Shown here piece after piece: positions 45,060-53,400 of a stretch of 64,000 nucleotides of DNA (its first letter is position 1; each line of letters begins with the position of its first letter). A program made the position numbers and the translations under genes. This DNA comes from Gallionellales bacterium 39-52-133 (GTDB lineage Bacteria; Pseudomonadota; Gammaproteobacteria; Burkholderiales; Gallionellaceae). A model generated the notes under the pieces. It was given only the letters and a program-made list of their open reading frames with translations, was not told where the DNA came from and ran no database searches. The stretch covers positions 124,001 through 188,000 of the forward strand of contig NCJL01000002.1 in NCBI GenBank assembly GCA_002278935.1, in the 5' to 3' direction.

Positions 45060-45667
45060 AAAACAGAACTAGCAAAATCAGGACTGAGGAGGAGTGTTGC
45101 CTTAAGCATCGGGCGGAGGGGTTTGCTCAGTCCCCAAAAGGTTTTACGCTGATTGAGCTTCTTGTAGCCATCATCATAGTAGTCATTCTTACCAGTGTGC
45201 TTCTCACTCGAGTCTGGTTTTATCAGGAGCAGGCGGAAAAAGCTGCGATGGAACAGGTGGCGAGTGCACTGCAAAGTTCACTCGTAATGCAATACGGTCA
45301 GCTATTAACGACCGGTATGGAGGCTGATGCTAAAATGCTGGTGACAGAAAATCCCGTGTCCTGGCTGATGCAGAGGCCGCATAACTACTCAGGTGAATTT
45401 CAAGATATCAATCTGGCTGCAATAGTGCCCGGCAATTGGGCTTACGACCTAGGAACACATGAAATGGTTTACGTGCCATATCGAACCGATTATTTTATTC
45501 CCGGCAAGGACGGTAAAAAATGGGTGCGCTACCGGGTAAGGCTTGAATATGCAGCTGCACGAAGGACTGTTCCTAAAGCTGATGCACGCAAGGATTCGAT
45601 GGTATTAACGAGCTTGTTGTTTGAACCTGTTGAACCCTATCATTGGCTGATTCGAGAGGAAAAATGA
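45056..45667 (+). CDS. Prepilin-like protein with unusually long leader (positional MshB/MshF)
   Basis: 203 residues with a type III (prepilin) signal: the leader ends SPKG and is followed by FTLIELLVAIIIVVILTSVL with Glu at +5. The leader is 29 residues, longer than usual, and contains a CC pair; no in-frame start shortens it. The body lacks cysteine pairs and ends VEPYHWLIREEK. Its place after mshG matches mshF/mshB in other species, probably a minor pilin, but the family member cannot be fixed. Confidence 0.78.
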   Translation: MKNRTSKIRTEEECCLKHRAEGFAQSPKGFTLIELLVAIIIVVILTSVLLTRVWFYQEQAEKAAMEQVASALQSSLVMQYGQLLTTGMEADAKMLVTENPVSWLMQRPHNYSGEFQDINLAAIVPGNWAYDLGTHEMVYVPYRTDYFIPGKDGKKWVRYRVRLEYAAARRTVPKADARKDSMVLTSLLFEPVEPYHWLIREEK

Positions 45668-46290
45668 AAATGTTTATAACAGAGGCCATACTGTTGCGCT
45701 ACATACTGCTGTACCTGCTGGTTGTCAGTGTTGTGGGGGTGCTGGCTGGTGCACTGCTGCTGTGGCGACCTGAATGGTTGGGGCGAATTAATAAGTTTGC
45801 CAATAGATGGGTTTCCACCCGCCAGATGGCCCGGCCCCTTGCGCAGTCGTTTAATCTCGACCACTGGTTTTATCGATATGGATGCCTGAGCGGGGCGGTG
45901 TTGATGTTGGGAGCGTTATATGTCATTTACATATTTACATCATATTTTGGTCGAGCCGGGCTGATGGCAAGTCTGATGAAGATGCATCTGGTTCCGCCCG
46001 GGCTAGTCCAATCTTTGGTGGATGGATTTGTGCTTGTTTCAATAATGGGGGCAATACTGGCCTTGCTGGTTAGCCTGTTCCTGATATTTCGACCCAGCAT
46101 GTTGCGCGACCTCGAACAAAGCGCCAACCGGCGTATTTCTCTGCGTCAGTCCCTCAAACCACTTGAGATGCAGCATCAGCATCTGGAGCAACTGGTATTC
46201 AGACATGCCCAGAAAACGGGGCTGGCACTGATGGCGGGGGGACTGTATATATTGGCAATTTTACTATATTGGATGGCCCGACAAGCCTAG
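45664..46290 (+). CDS. Unknown membrane protein with internal duplication, in the msh operon
   Basis: 208 residues, not recognised. Four hydrophobic helices lie near 12-34, 73-94, 115-142 and 185-204. Residues 31-90 and 138-200 are two versions of the same unit: a helix end, RP, a short amphipathic stretch with AN-R-S-RQ and PL, then a helix with G...M..G.LY (RPEWLGRINKFANRWVSTRQ versus RPSMLRDLEQSANRRISLRQ). The ATG at 45664 overlaps the previous stop (ATGA), so it is co-translated with the prepilin. It holds the place of MshF in other loci but shows no certain similarity. Confidence 0.75.
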   Translation: MKMFITEAILLRYILLYLLVVSVVGVLAGALLLWRPEWLGRINKFANRWVSTRQMARPLAQSFNLDHWFYRYGCLSGAVLMLGALYVIYIFTSYFGRAGLMASLMKMHLVPPGLVQSLVDGFVLVSIMGAILALLVSLFLIFRPSMLRDLEQSANRRISLRQSLKPLEMQHQHLEQLVFRHAQKTGLALMAGGLYILAILLYWMARQA

Positions 46291-46344
46291 GCTCGCGTAG
46301 CGTATTGATTAACGGCGCGTCCCTGTTGATGTACTTGTGTAGCA

Positions 46345-46366
46345 AAAACAAGAAAGTTCTTGTTTT
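46345..46366. promoter_or_regulatory. 10-bp-arm inverted repeat before mshA
   Basis: AAAACAAGAA and TTCTTGTTTT form a perfect inverted repeat with a 2-base spacer, followed by TTATTTAT. It could end the mshE-led transcript weakly or be an operator for mshA, 127 bp upstream of its ATG. Confidence 0.4.
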
Positions 46367-46492
46367 ATTTATAAAAAAGTGTTTAGATTGATCATAATCC
46401 AGACAATCAGGATGCTGCGGCATTCGGATATCGGGGTTCAGGATGCTTTAATTTACGGGCTGCGGCCCCCTAACAAATTAGGAGATATAGAT

Positions 46493-46777
46493 ATGCATAA
46501 TCAAAAAGGTTTTACCTTGATTGAATTGATCGTCGTGATAGTAATTTTGGGTATCTTGGCTGCTACGGCATTGCCAAAGTTCCTGGATCTGTCTACAGAA
46601 GCGACAATAGCTGGTGTTAGAGGTGTGGCTGGTGGTTTGTCATCCGCAGGCTCGATCAATTATGCTGAAAGAGCAATCAAGGGCACCACCTTTGGTATCG
46701 CCACTAGTGGCGTGGCTTGCACGACGATTGATCTTGGTACGCACGCAGCTTCTGCTCCGGTTGCTGCAATCCTTTAA
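46493..46777 (+). CDS. mshA: MSHA major pilin MshA, short form
   Basis: 94 residues with a 6-residue leader (MHNQKG) before FTLIELIVVIVILGILAATA, Glu at +5 and the classical hydrophobic helix. The mature pilin of 88 residues is much shorter than Vibrio MshA (about 170) and has one cysteine (GVACTTIDL), so the usual C-terminal disulfide loop is missing. GGAG precedes the ATG. A strong terminator only 40 bp after the stop and no sign of a frameshift suggest it is complete. It is likely made from its own abundant short transcript. Confidence 0.85.
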   Translation: MHNQKGFTLIELIVVIVILGILAATALPKFLDLSTEATIAGVRGVAGGLSSAGSINYAERAIKGTTFGIATSGVACTTIDLGTHAASAPVAAIL

Positions 46778-46817
46778 ATATGTAGTTTGAGTTTTGCAAG
46801 GTGTGCTGGCAATGATC

Positions 46818-46843
46818 AAGGGGAGCTTCGGCTCCCCTTTTTT
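46818..46843 (+). terminator. Strong terminator with UUCG loop after mshA
   Basis: The stem AAGGGGAGC/GCTCCCCTT (46818-46826 and 46831-46839) closes a C(UUCG)G tetraloop and runs into six Ts. It should stop or attenuate transcription between mshA and mshC, keeping the major pilin in excess. Confidence 0.95.
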
Positions 46844-46991
46844 GTCAGTTGTCGACGTATTTTGCTAGATTGATTAGCATTTTTTGAGTTCTTTGGTGAA
46901 AGCCGGATTGGAAGTGATTTTGAATGCCTTGCCAGCAGAAGCCGTCGATCATAGTTCCGAATCCTGTTTGGGTTCGCAGGCGAAGTATTGT

Positions 46992-47516
46992 ATGCATAAT
47001 GTGTTTGTGAGCGGTGTTGCAAATAAACAGCTATCCCAACATGGCTTTACGCTGGTTGAGCTAATCACCGTGATGGTGATTGTGGGTATCGTTTCTGCAA
47101 TTGCTTTGCCGCGCATACTTGACCGGGGCTCGTTCGACAGCCGGGGTTATTACGACCAGGTCATTTCCAGTTTGCGCTACGCACAGAAAACCGCGATTTC
47201 TCAACGCCGCACCGTGTGCGTGACATTCCCGATAACAGGCGGGATGGAGCTCACAACGGCGTCAAATTTTGGCGGTGCTTGCAATACCGGTTTGCAAAAT
47301 CCCACGGGTACCTATCCTGCCGGGCAGACGACCTACACAGTCGATGCGCCCAATGGCGTGACATTGACTGGCGCAGTCGCAATTAGTTTTGATGCGCTGG
47401 GCAGGGCAAGCTTTGCGGGCGCTTCGCCTTTAAGCATTTCGGTGTCGGGTTTCGCGGCAGGCAATGTGTGCATTGAGGCAGAAACCGGCTATGTGTACGG
47501 GCGGGCGGTATGCTGA
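46992..47516 (+). CDS. mshC: Minor prepilin MshC (GspH/FimT-like)
   Basis: 174 residues with an 18-residue leader ending SQHG before FTLVELITVMVIVGIVSAIA. The body (YYDQVISSLRYAQKTAISQR, RTVCVTFPI) matches GspH/FimT-type minor pilins, and the C-terminus has cysteines (GNVCIEAETGYVYGRAVC) that may pair. The start at 46992 is chosen near the leader; its Shine-Dalgarno is weak. It overlaps mshD by seven bases. It lies after the mshA terminator and is presumably expressed at a lower level. Confidence 0.86.
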   Translation: MHNVFVSGVANKQLSQHGFTLVELITVMVIVGIVSAIALPRILDRGSFDSRGYYDQVISSLRYAQKTAISQRRTVCVTFPITGGMELTTASNFGGACNTGLQNPTGTYPAGQTTYTVDAPNGVTLTGAVAISFDALGRASFAGASPLSISVSGFAAGNVCIEAETGYVYGRAVC

Positions 47517-48016
47517 AAAATTCACAACGGCAGCAGGGCGCAAGCCTGGTAGAACTGATCCTGTTTATCGTTATTATCAGCATCGCGCTGGGCGGCATTT
47601 TGCTGGTGATGGACAATGTCACCCGGAACAGTGCCGACACTCTACTACGCAAACAGGCGCTGGCCGTGGCCGAATCTTTGCTGGAGGAAATTGAACTGCA
47701 GGATTTTATTTCTGCATCCAGCGCATCGGCGACTTGCCCGCACAATCAGGTTACAGCGGCGAATCGTGCTTCCGGCTATCACATCGTCTGCGATTACAAC
47801 GGTTTCACCATGCCCATGCCTACTGGCATTACCGATGTGAACGGAAATGCCGTGCCGGGTCTGGGCAGTTACACTGCTACAGTGGCTGTTGGGGGCTTGG
47901 CGCTGAGTAGCGGTGCTGTCACAATCCCCGCTGGCAGTGCGGTGCAGATCACGGTAACCGTGAGGGACCCGCAAAACAATCCGGTTCAGGTTTCCGGCTA
48001 CAGGACGGCTTACTGA
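47510..48016 (+). CDS. mshD: Minor prepilin MshD
   Basis: 168 residues with a 10-residue leader ending RQQG before ASLVELILFIVIISIALGG; the first mature residue is Ala instead of Phe or Met, which MshD-like proteins tolerate. ALAVAESLLEEIELQDF in the helix after the membrane part is typical of PilV/MshD. It overlaps mshC and its stop shares a base with the mshO start. It is probably part of a tip complex with MshC and MshO. Confidence 0.87.
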   Translation: MLKNSQRQQGASLVELILFIVIISIALGGILLVMDNVTRNSADTLLRKQALAVAESLLEEIELQDFISASSASATCPHNQVTAANRASGYHIVCDYNGFTMPMPTGITDVNGNAVPGLGSYTATVAVGGLALSSGAVTIPAGSAVQITVTVRDPQNNPVQVSGYRTAY

Positions 48017-48885
48017 TGACTCGTCATAGCCAACAATGCGGTTTTACGCTGATCGAGATGATCGTGGTGATTGTGATCACCGGCATCATCGGCGGCATGG
48101 TGGCGATGTTTATCCGCGCGCCGGTGCAGGGTTATGTGGATAGCTCAAATCGCGCCGAGATGGGCGACATTGCCGATACCGCCCTGCGCCGCCTGGCGCG
48201 CGATATTCGCACGTCGGTGCCAAACAGTGTGCGCATGCCCGCCACAAATTGTGTTGCAGCCGTTGCAACACCTTGTTACGTGGAATTTATTCCGACCAAA
48301 CAGGGCGGAAGGTATCGGGCAGATACCGGGGGCCATAATAATATTTTGAATTTTGGCACTGGCGGAACCCTGATATTTGACATAGTGGGCGCGGGGATGC
48401 CAGCGCCGGCAATTGTTGCAGGCACTGACTTTATTGTTATTGGCAGCACACAGTCAAACGCCGCACCACCCTATGACCAGACAGGTACCGGTATTTTGCG
48501 ACAAGTTTCTGCAATGACAAATGCCAATGAGACCATTACGTTTGCGGCACCTGTATTACCCGTTTGGGCAGAGGTGCCGGGGCAGCGCTTTGATGTGGTA
48601 GACGGCACACAACGGGCGGTCATGTATGGCTGTCTGAATGTGGGAACTAGCGGTGGAGAAGGTACAGGCACGCTGACCCGTTATTGGGCTTACAACTTCA
48701 ATACCACGCAAATCGTGCCGCCGGGCGGCTCAACCGCAGTGCTGGCCGATCGGGTGAGCGCCTGCGAAATCAACTACGACCTCACCAGCCAGCGTCATGG
48801 TCTGGTGGCGATCAGGCTGGGCATTACCCGCGGTGGCGAGAGCATCAGTCTGTATCACACCATCCATGTCAACAATGTGCCATGA
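48016..48885 (+). CDS. mshO: Minor prepilin MshO (PilW-like)
   Basis: 289 residues with a 9-residue leader ending QQCG before FTLIEMIVVIVITGIIGGMV. The body DTALRRLARDIRTSVPNSVRM is the signature of MshO/PilW minor pilins, followed by a large beta-rich domain ending SISLYHTIHVNNVP. It is the last gene before the inserted toxin-antitoxin cassette. Confidence 0.88.
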   Translation: MTRHSQQCGFTLIEMIVVIVITGIIGGMVAMFIRAPVQGYVDSSNRAEMGDIADTALRRLARDIRTSVPNSVRMPATNCVAAVATPCYVEFIPTKQGGRYRADTGGHNNILNFGTGGTLIFDIVGAGMPAPAIVAGTDFIVIGSTQSNAAPPYDQTGTGILRQVSAMTNANETITFAAPVLPVWAEVPGQRFDVVDGTQRAVMYGCLNVGTSGGEGTGTLTRYWAYNFNTTQIVPPGGSTAVLADRVSACEINYDLTSQRHGLVAIRLGITRGGESISLYHTIHVNNVP

Positions 48886-49011
48886 GTTCCATTATGATGA
48901 AATTGTTAACGCAATTCTAAATTCGGTTCTGGAGGATTGCTCATTTTTGTTTCTGCTTGTGAATACGGCGCAGCGTGCCAGGTGTAAAGCAATATTCAGG
49001 TTTCGGTGTAT

Positions 49012-49023
49012 ATAATTAATTAT
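49012..49023. promoter_or_regulatory. Palindrome at the toxin-antitoxin promoter
   Basis: ATAATTAATTAT is a perfect 12-bp palindrome overlapping a TATAAT -10 (49011-49016), about 60 bp before the antitoxin start. It suits autoregulation by the antitoxin-toxin complex. Confidence 0.45.
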
Positions 49024-49081
49024 GCGCAAGCGGTGTTAATCGTTGAGAACATCAGTAGTGAGATATGAAAGCGAGGTTGCA

Positions 49082-49306
49082 TTGAAAGCGAGTGTATTAT
49101 TGGATGAAGCGGTTTCCTTGCCTGTGGAGGAGCGAGCACATTTGGTGGATTGCCTGCTGCAAACGTTGAATCCGCAAGATGACACCCATGCTGCAGCTTG
49201 GACAGCCGTGGCACGCCGCAGACTTGAAGAGTTGAAGGCGGGTGATATTGCTCCTGTTGATGGTGAAACAGTGTTTGCGCGCATTCAGCAACGTTACGGG
49301 AAATGA
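49082..49306 (+). CDS. Addiction-module antitoxin (TIGR02574-type)
   Basis: 74 residues. The start VLLDEAVSLPVEERAHLVDC and the end GDIAPVDGETVFARIQQRYGK match the putative addiction module component family, antitoxins of RelE/ParE toxins. The start is a TTG at 49082, chosen because GAGG lies five bases upstream; an earlier TTG at 49043 would add 13 residues. Its stop overlaps the toxin ATG (ATGA). Confidence 0.82.
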   Translation: MKASVLLDEAVSLPVEERAHLVDCLLQTLNPQDDTHAAAWTAVARRRLEELKAGDIAPVDGETVFARIQQRYGK

Positions 49307-49596
49307 CTTTCGATTTTCATCCGGAAGCTGAAGCCGAATTCGAAGCTGCCATCATATTTTATGAGGACCATGCCGTGGGTTTGGGACTCGATTTTGCTGC
49401 GGAAGTGCGTGAGGCAATTGGGCTTGCAGTCTCAATGCCTTTGGCGTGGACGCAGATCGAACCGGGTATTCGCAGGGTGCTGACGCATCGTTTTCCATTC
49501 GCAATATTGTATGCGGAAAATGGTAAGAGATTGTTCGTGTTGGCAGTGATGCACCTGCGACGCGAGCCTGATTATTGGCTACACCGTACTGCGTGA
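49303..49596 (+). CDS. Type II toxin, RelE/ParE superfamily
   Basis: 97 residues with the ParE/RelE layout: FDFHPEAEAEFEAAIIFYED, GLGLDFAAEVREAIGL, RRVLTHRFPFAILYAENG and a C-terminal LAVMHLRREPDYW. The conserved arginine and the HLRR-like end are there, so it may be active as a gyrase poison or mRNA interferase. It is coupled to the antitoxin and belongs to an accessory cassette inserted in the pilus operon. Confidence 0.87.
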   Translation: MTFDFHPEAEAEFEAAIIFYEDHAVGLGLDFAAEVREAIGLAVSMPLAWTQIEPGIRRVLTHRFPFAILYAENGKRLFVLAVMHLRREPDYWLHRTA

Positions 49597-49625
49597 GAGA
49601 TAAAATTAGCGAGGATAAGCACAGA

Positions 49626-49898
49626 ATGCCTGAATCTAATAATTTTTCACGCACGGTAATTCCCGAGCATTTGATGCTTATCCGTTTGGCGCAGTCTGAA
49701 CAAATGCGGGAATTTTTTATTCAGGTGTGGATGCAAAACCCCGCTTTAGCCCGGCAGGGCGGGAGCAGGGTGCAAAACTTGATGTCATCCCTGAAGGATA
49801 AAAACGCGGAGGAAAAGAAACCGGATGCGCATTTATCTGGCCAGGTTGCGTGTACCGATAGTTGCCGTGAGATCAGTCATGATAAAAACAAGTCGTAA
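49626..49898 (+). CDS. Small hypothetical protein before mshP
   Basis: 90 residues, unrecognised and mainly helical (HLMLIRLAQSEQMREFFIQVWMQNP), with a polar end. GAGGAT lies about ten bases before the ATG, and its end overlaps the mshP start by 20 bases, as operon members often do. It could also be a spurious ORF between the toxin and mshP. No function is proposed. Confidence 0.4.
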   Translation: MPESNNFSRTVIPEHLMLIRLAQSEQMREFFIQVWMQNPALARQGGSRVQNLMSSLKDKNAEEKKPDAHLSGQVACTDSCREISHDKNKS

Positions 49899-50337
49899 CT
49901 TCCAAACAGGCTTCAGTCTGCTCACCGCCATCTTTCTGCTGGTGGTGCTGGCCGGGCTGGGCGGCGTGATGGTTACTTTTTTTGGCGCGCAGCAACAAAG
50001 CTCGACACTGGATGTGATGGGCTCGCGTGCCTATCAGGCATCGCGTGCGGGCATAGAATGGGCTGCCTATCATGTCTCGCAAACTCCAGCAGAAACATTG
50101 TGGGCAGATTGTGCGACATATGCCGCTACCGCACCCGCGACGACGCTTTTTGCGACGACTACGCTGGCCGGAAATTTGTCGCCGTTTAGCGTGACACTGA
50201 CTTGCAGCTCTGTGCCGGCGGTGGAAGGTGGGACGACGATTCACGTGTACGAGCTGACCTCCACTGCAAGCAATAGCGGCGCGGCAGGCAACAAGGATGC
50301 TGTCGAGCGAGTGCTCAGCGTGAAGATGGGGCGTTGA
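49879..50337 (+). CDS. mshP: MSHA biogenesis protein MshP (PilX-like prepilin)
   Basis: 152 residues with an 11-residue leader ending NFQTG before FSLLTAIFLLVVLAGLGGVM. The +5 position is Thr, not Glu, as in GspK/PilX-type tip pilins. After the helix comes SRAYQASRAGIEWAAYHVSQ, the PilX/MshP mark. It is separated from mshO by the toxin-antitoxin cassette but keeps the usual order before mshQ. Confidence 0.86.
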   Translation: MIKTSRNFQTGFSLLTAIFLLVVLAGLGGVMVTFFGAQQQSSTLDVMGSRAYQASRAGIEWAAYHVSQTPAETLWADCATYAATAPATTLFATTTLAGNLSPFSVTLTCSSVPAVEGGTTIHVYELTSTASNSGAAGNKDAVERVLSVKMGR

Positions 50338-50345
50338 GGAATTTA

Positions 50346-50376
50346 AAAATATTTAATATAATCATATACTTGAATA
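50346..50376 (+). repeat. AT-rich dispersed element, copy 4
   Basis: It reads AAAATATTTAATATAATCAT then ATACTTGAATA, eight bases after the mshP stop and about 110 bp before mshQ. It matches the 40489 copy except at a few positions. Confidence 0.6.
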
Positions 50377-50483
50377 TAAAATGAGAGAATATTCGATCAG
50401 TTCGTGCAACCTTGCAGTAATTAAATCAGTGCAGCTTTGCAAAAATAGCTGCTGCGCTGGCTGATATTGAGGGGAACGGGAAA

Positions 50484-53400
50484 ATGAAAAATTCCAAAAT
50501 TTACCTGGGCGCATTATTGTTGTCATTGCTCTGGTCAGGCGGGGCGCAGGCGGCCGTATGTACCAGCCTGAGTGCGGGCGACTGGAATGTAATTGCACGC
50601 TGGAGCTGCGGGCGTATCCCGCTTGCAACTGACACGGTAGTCATTGCGCATAATGCTGTTCGCATGCGAAACGACTACACGGTGGCAGGAATCACAATAA
50701 ATGCCGGAGCCGTGTTGAATGATGATGGCAATGATCTGACGGTAAATGGAGATGTCGTCATCAACGGTCAGTTGGGTAACAATCAGGGCGGTGCGCTCAG
50801 GATGAGAACGGCGGGTGCTTCTTTATCCGGTACAGGAACCGTCGTGGATCTGACAATCGAAATTGATGCGGCAAACATCACACTGGCGGCGGGTTCCACG
50901 CTGGATTTTGATCAGAACTCGGAGATTGATGTCGGTGCCAACAATGCAGGCAGCCTGATCATTAACGGTAGCGTAACCGCAGCGACGCAGACAGCGGGGG
51001 ATCGCGTCATTCGTGTTTCAAGTGGCGGCGCTTTGACCATAGGAACAACCGGTGTGGTCAATGCTCCCAACTCCAGGCTTGAGCTCAGAACAAATGCTTC
51101 CCTGCTCAATAATGGCAATATCACTGTGAGGGAGTTGCGCGGTCGAAGTGGCGCGCCTGCACCTGTGGTAACACAGGGTGTGAATTCAAGCCTGACGGTC
51201 AGTACACCATCGTGCGTTGCCGCCAGCCCATGCTTACTGAATGCATCGGCTTCGGGTAATACGGTTACCTATAACGGCACATCGGCTGTGATTCTTCCGA
51301 GCGCCGGATACTGGAATCTGGCGGGAACAATTTTTCCTGGCTCATGTCCGCATGGTGTAACTGTGCTGGGCAGTGATCCCTGCCCGGCAGGCGGTCCCGT
51401 TTCGGTAACGCGCAGTCCATCCAATTGTGTGAATGTGGGGGGGATAGGTACGCAGGCCTGGACAAATCCCGCCAGAGCCGTTTCAAGCAATAACTCATAT
51501 GCGACAAGGGCGCTTAACGATTTGCAGGTCAGTAATTACCTGCGTTGCACCAATTATGGTTTTGCCATTCCGGCCGGGGCAACGATAGTCGGTATCAGCG
51601 TAAATGTCGAACGCAGGGCTTCAAGTACCAACAGCCTGCGCGACGCGGCGATGCGGTTGGTCAAAGATGTGTCAGGTGCTCCCGCGATACAGGCAACAGA
51701 CCGGTCCACGCTCACCTTTTACCCTACCGCAGATACGCTTGAAGCACATGGCGGATCTGCTGATCTGTGGGGTGATGCATGGGCTTACACGGATATCAAC
51801 TCAACTAATTTTGGCGCGGCATTCGCTGCGCAAAAACCCGGCACCGCCAATGGCGCACGCACGGTGAGCGTCGACCACATGCCGATCACGGTGACCTACA
51901 CGATGGCGTCGCCGTTGCACCATATTCGTATCGAGCATAATGGCGGGGCATGTTCGGGTGCCACTGCACCGGCGGAGATTACACTCAAGGCCTGTAGCGA
52001 TGCAGCTTGCACCACAACGTACACGTCAGCCAACGTGACGGGCATTAACCTGTCGCCGACCGGTGCGGGCTATACCTGGTCGCCAGGCAATCCGCAGAGC
52101 ATCGCGCTGGCAAGCGGCGGGATCAATAGCGGCATTACACTTGCTCGCAATACGGCGGGTACCGCCACGCTGGCAATCACCGGCACGCCCAGTCCTCCAC
52201 CCGCCAATGCCTATGAATGCTACAACAGCAATACCGGTGTCAGCGGCGATTGTAATCTTGTATTTTCAACCAACAGTTTTATCTACACTGTGCCTGATCA
52301 CAGCGCCGGCTCACGTCAGGTGCTGACGCTGAGGTCATGCAAAGGGGCTTTTGCCGGTGAAACTCGTGCAGTGAAATTCTGGTCAAGCTACATCAATCCG
52401 GCAACGGGTACTTTGCAGGGCAATGTGGTAGCAGGAACGGGTAGCGCCAATTGTGCGACAGGCTATTCTGCGCTGGGAACCTCATCGGCCAGTGCCACGA
52501 CGCTCAATCTGGCGTTTGGCACGGGCACGACTCCCCAGGCGACCTTCAGCCTTTGTTATCCCGATGTGGGCGAGTTGAAGCTGGATACGCGTTACGACGG
52601 CAGTGCGGCTAATGGTGATGCCGGAGTGGTGATACTTGGCAATGACACTTTTATTGCGAAACCAGGCGGTTTTACCCTTTCGAATATCATCCGTAGTAGT
52701 GATAGCGTTGCCAATCCGGGTGCGGTCGATGCTTCCGGGGCGATTTTTGCCAAGGCGGGCGAAGCATTTACGGTAACGGTGACGGCGCAGAATATGTTGG
52801 GGGCAACCACGCCGAATTATGGAAATGAAACCATCCCCGAAAGTGTGATGCTGACGCCGGCACTGGCGGGGGGCTTGGGATTGACAAATAACCCTGCGCT
52901 GAGCGGCAGTTTCGGCACATTCGCCAGCGGTGTTGCGACAGGTGTGGCGTTTATGTGGGACGAAGTGGGTATTATCACGCTCACGCCCAGCGTGGGTGAT
53001 GCCAGTTATCTCGGTACAGGAAATGTGACGGGTACTACCAGTGGTAATGTGGGACGCTTCAGTCTGGGCAAATTCGGCTTGCAGAACATCATCACCGACA
53101 ATCGCGCCGATCTGTGCCAGGACGGTGTGTTAATCTCGGATGGTGTGACGGCCTGTCCGGCATTTACATATATGGACGAGCAATTTGATGTCCGTTTCAC
53201 GCTTGCACCACAAAGCCTGAACGATGTCGCTGTCGATAATTATGTGGATTCTGCAATTGCTGAGGAAGACTTTGCCAAATTTGATCCGACCATCTTTTCC
53301 GGCTTGAATCTGGCGGCAGTTGACAGGACTACAGCAGGTGGCCCGTATTATCTGACGGCGCGTCTTTCCAATGTTTCGATGCCTGCCGTGACTTGTGCAA

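Noticed and set aside
46778-46843. Frameshift that would extend mshA
   Set aside because: The other frames carry no pilin-like continuation, and the terminator begins 40 bp after the stop.
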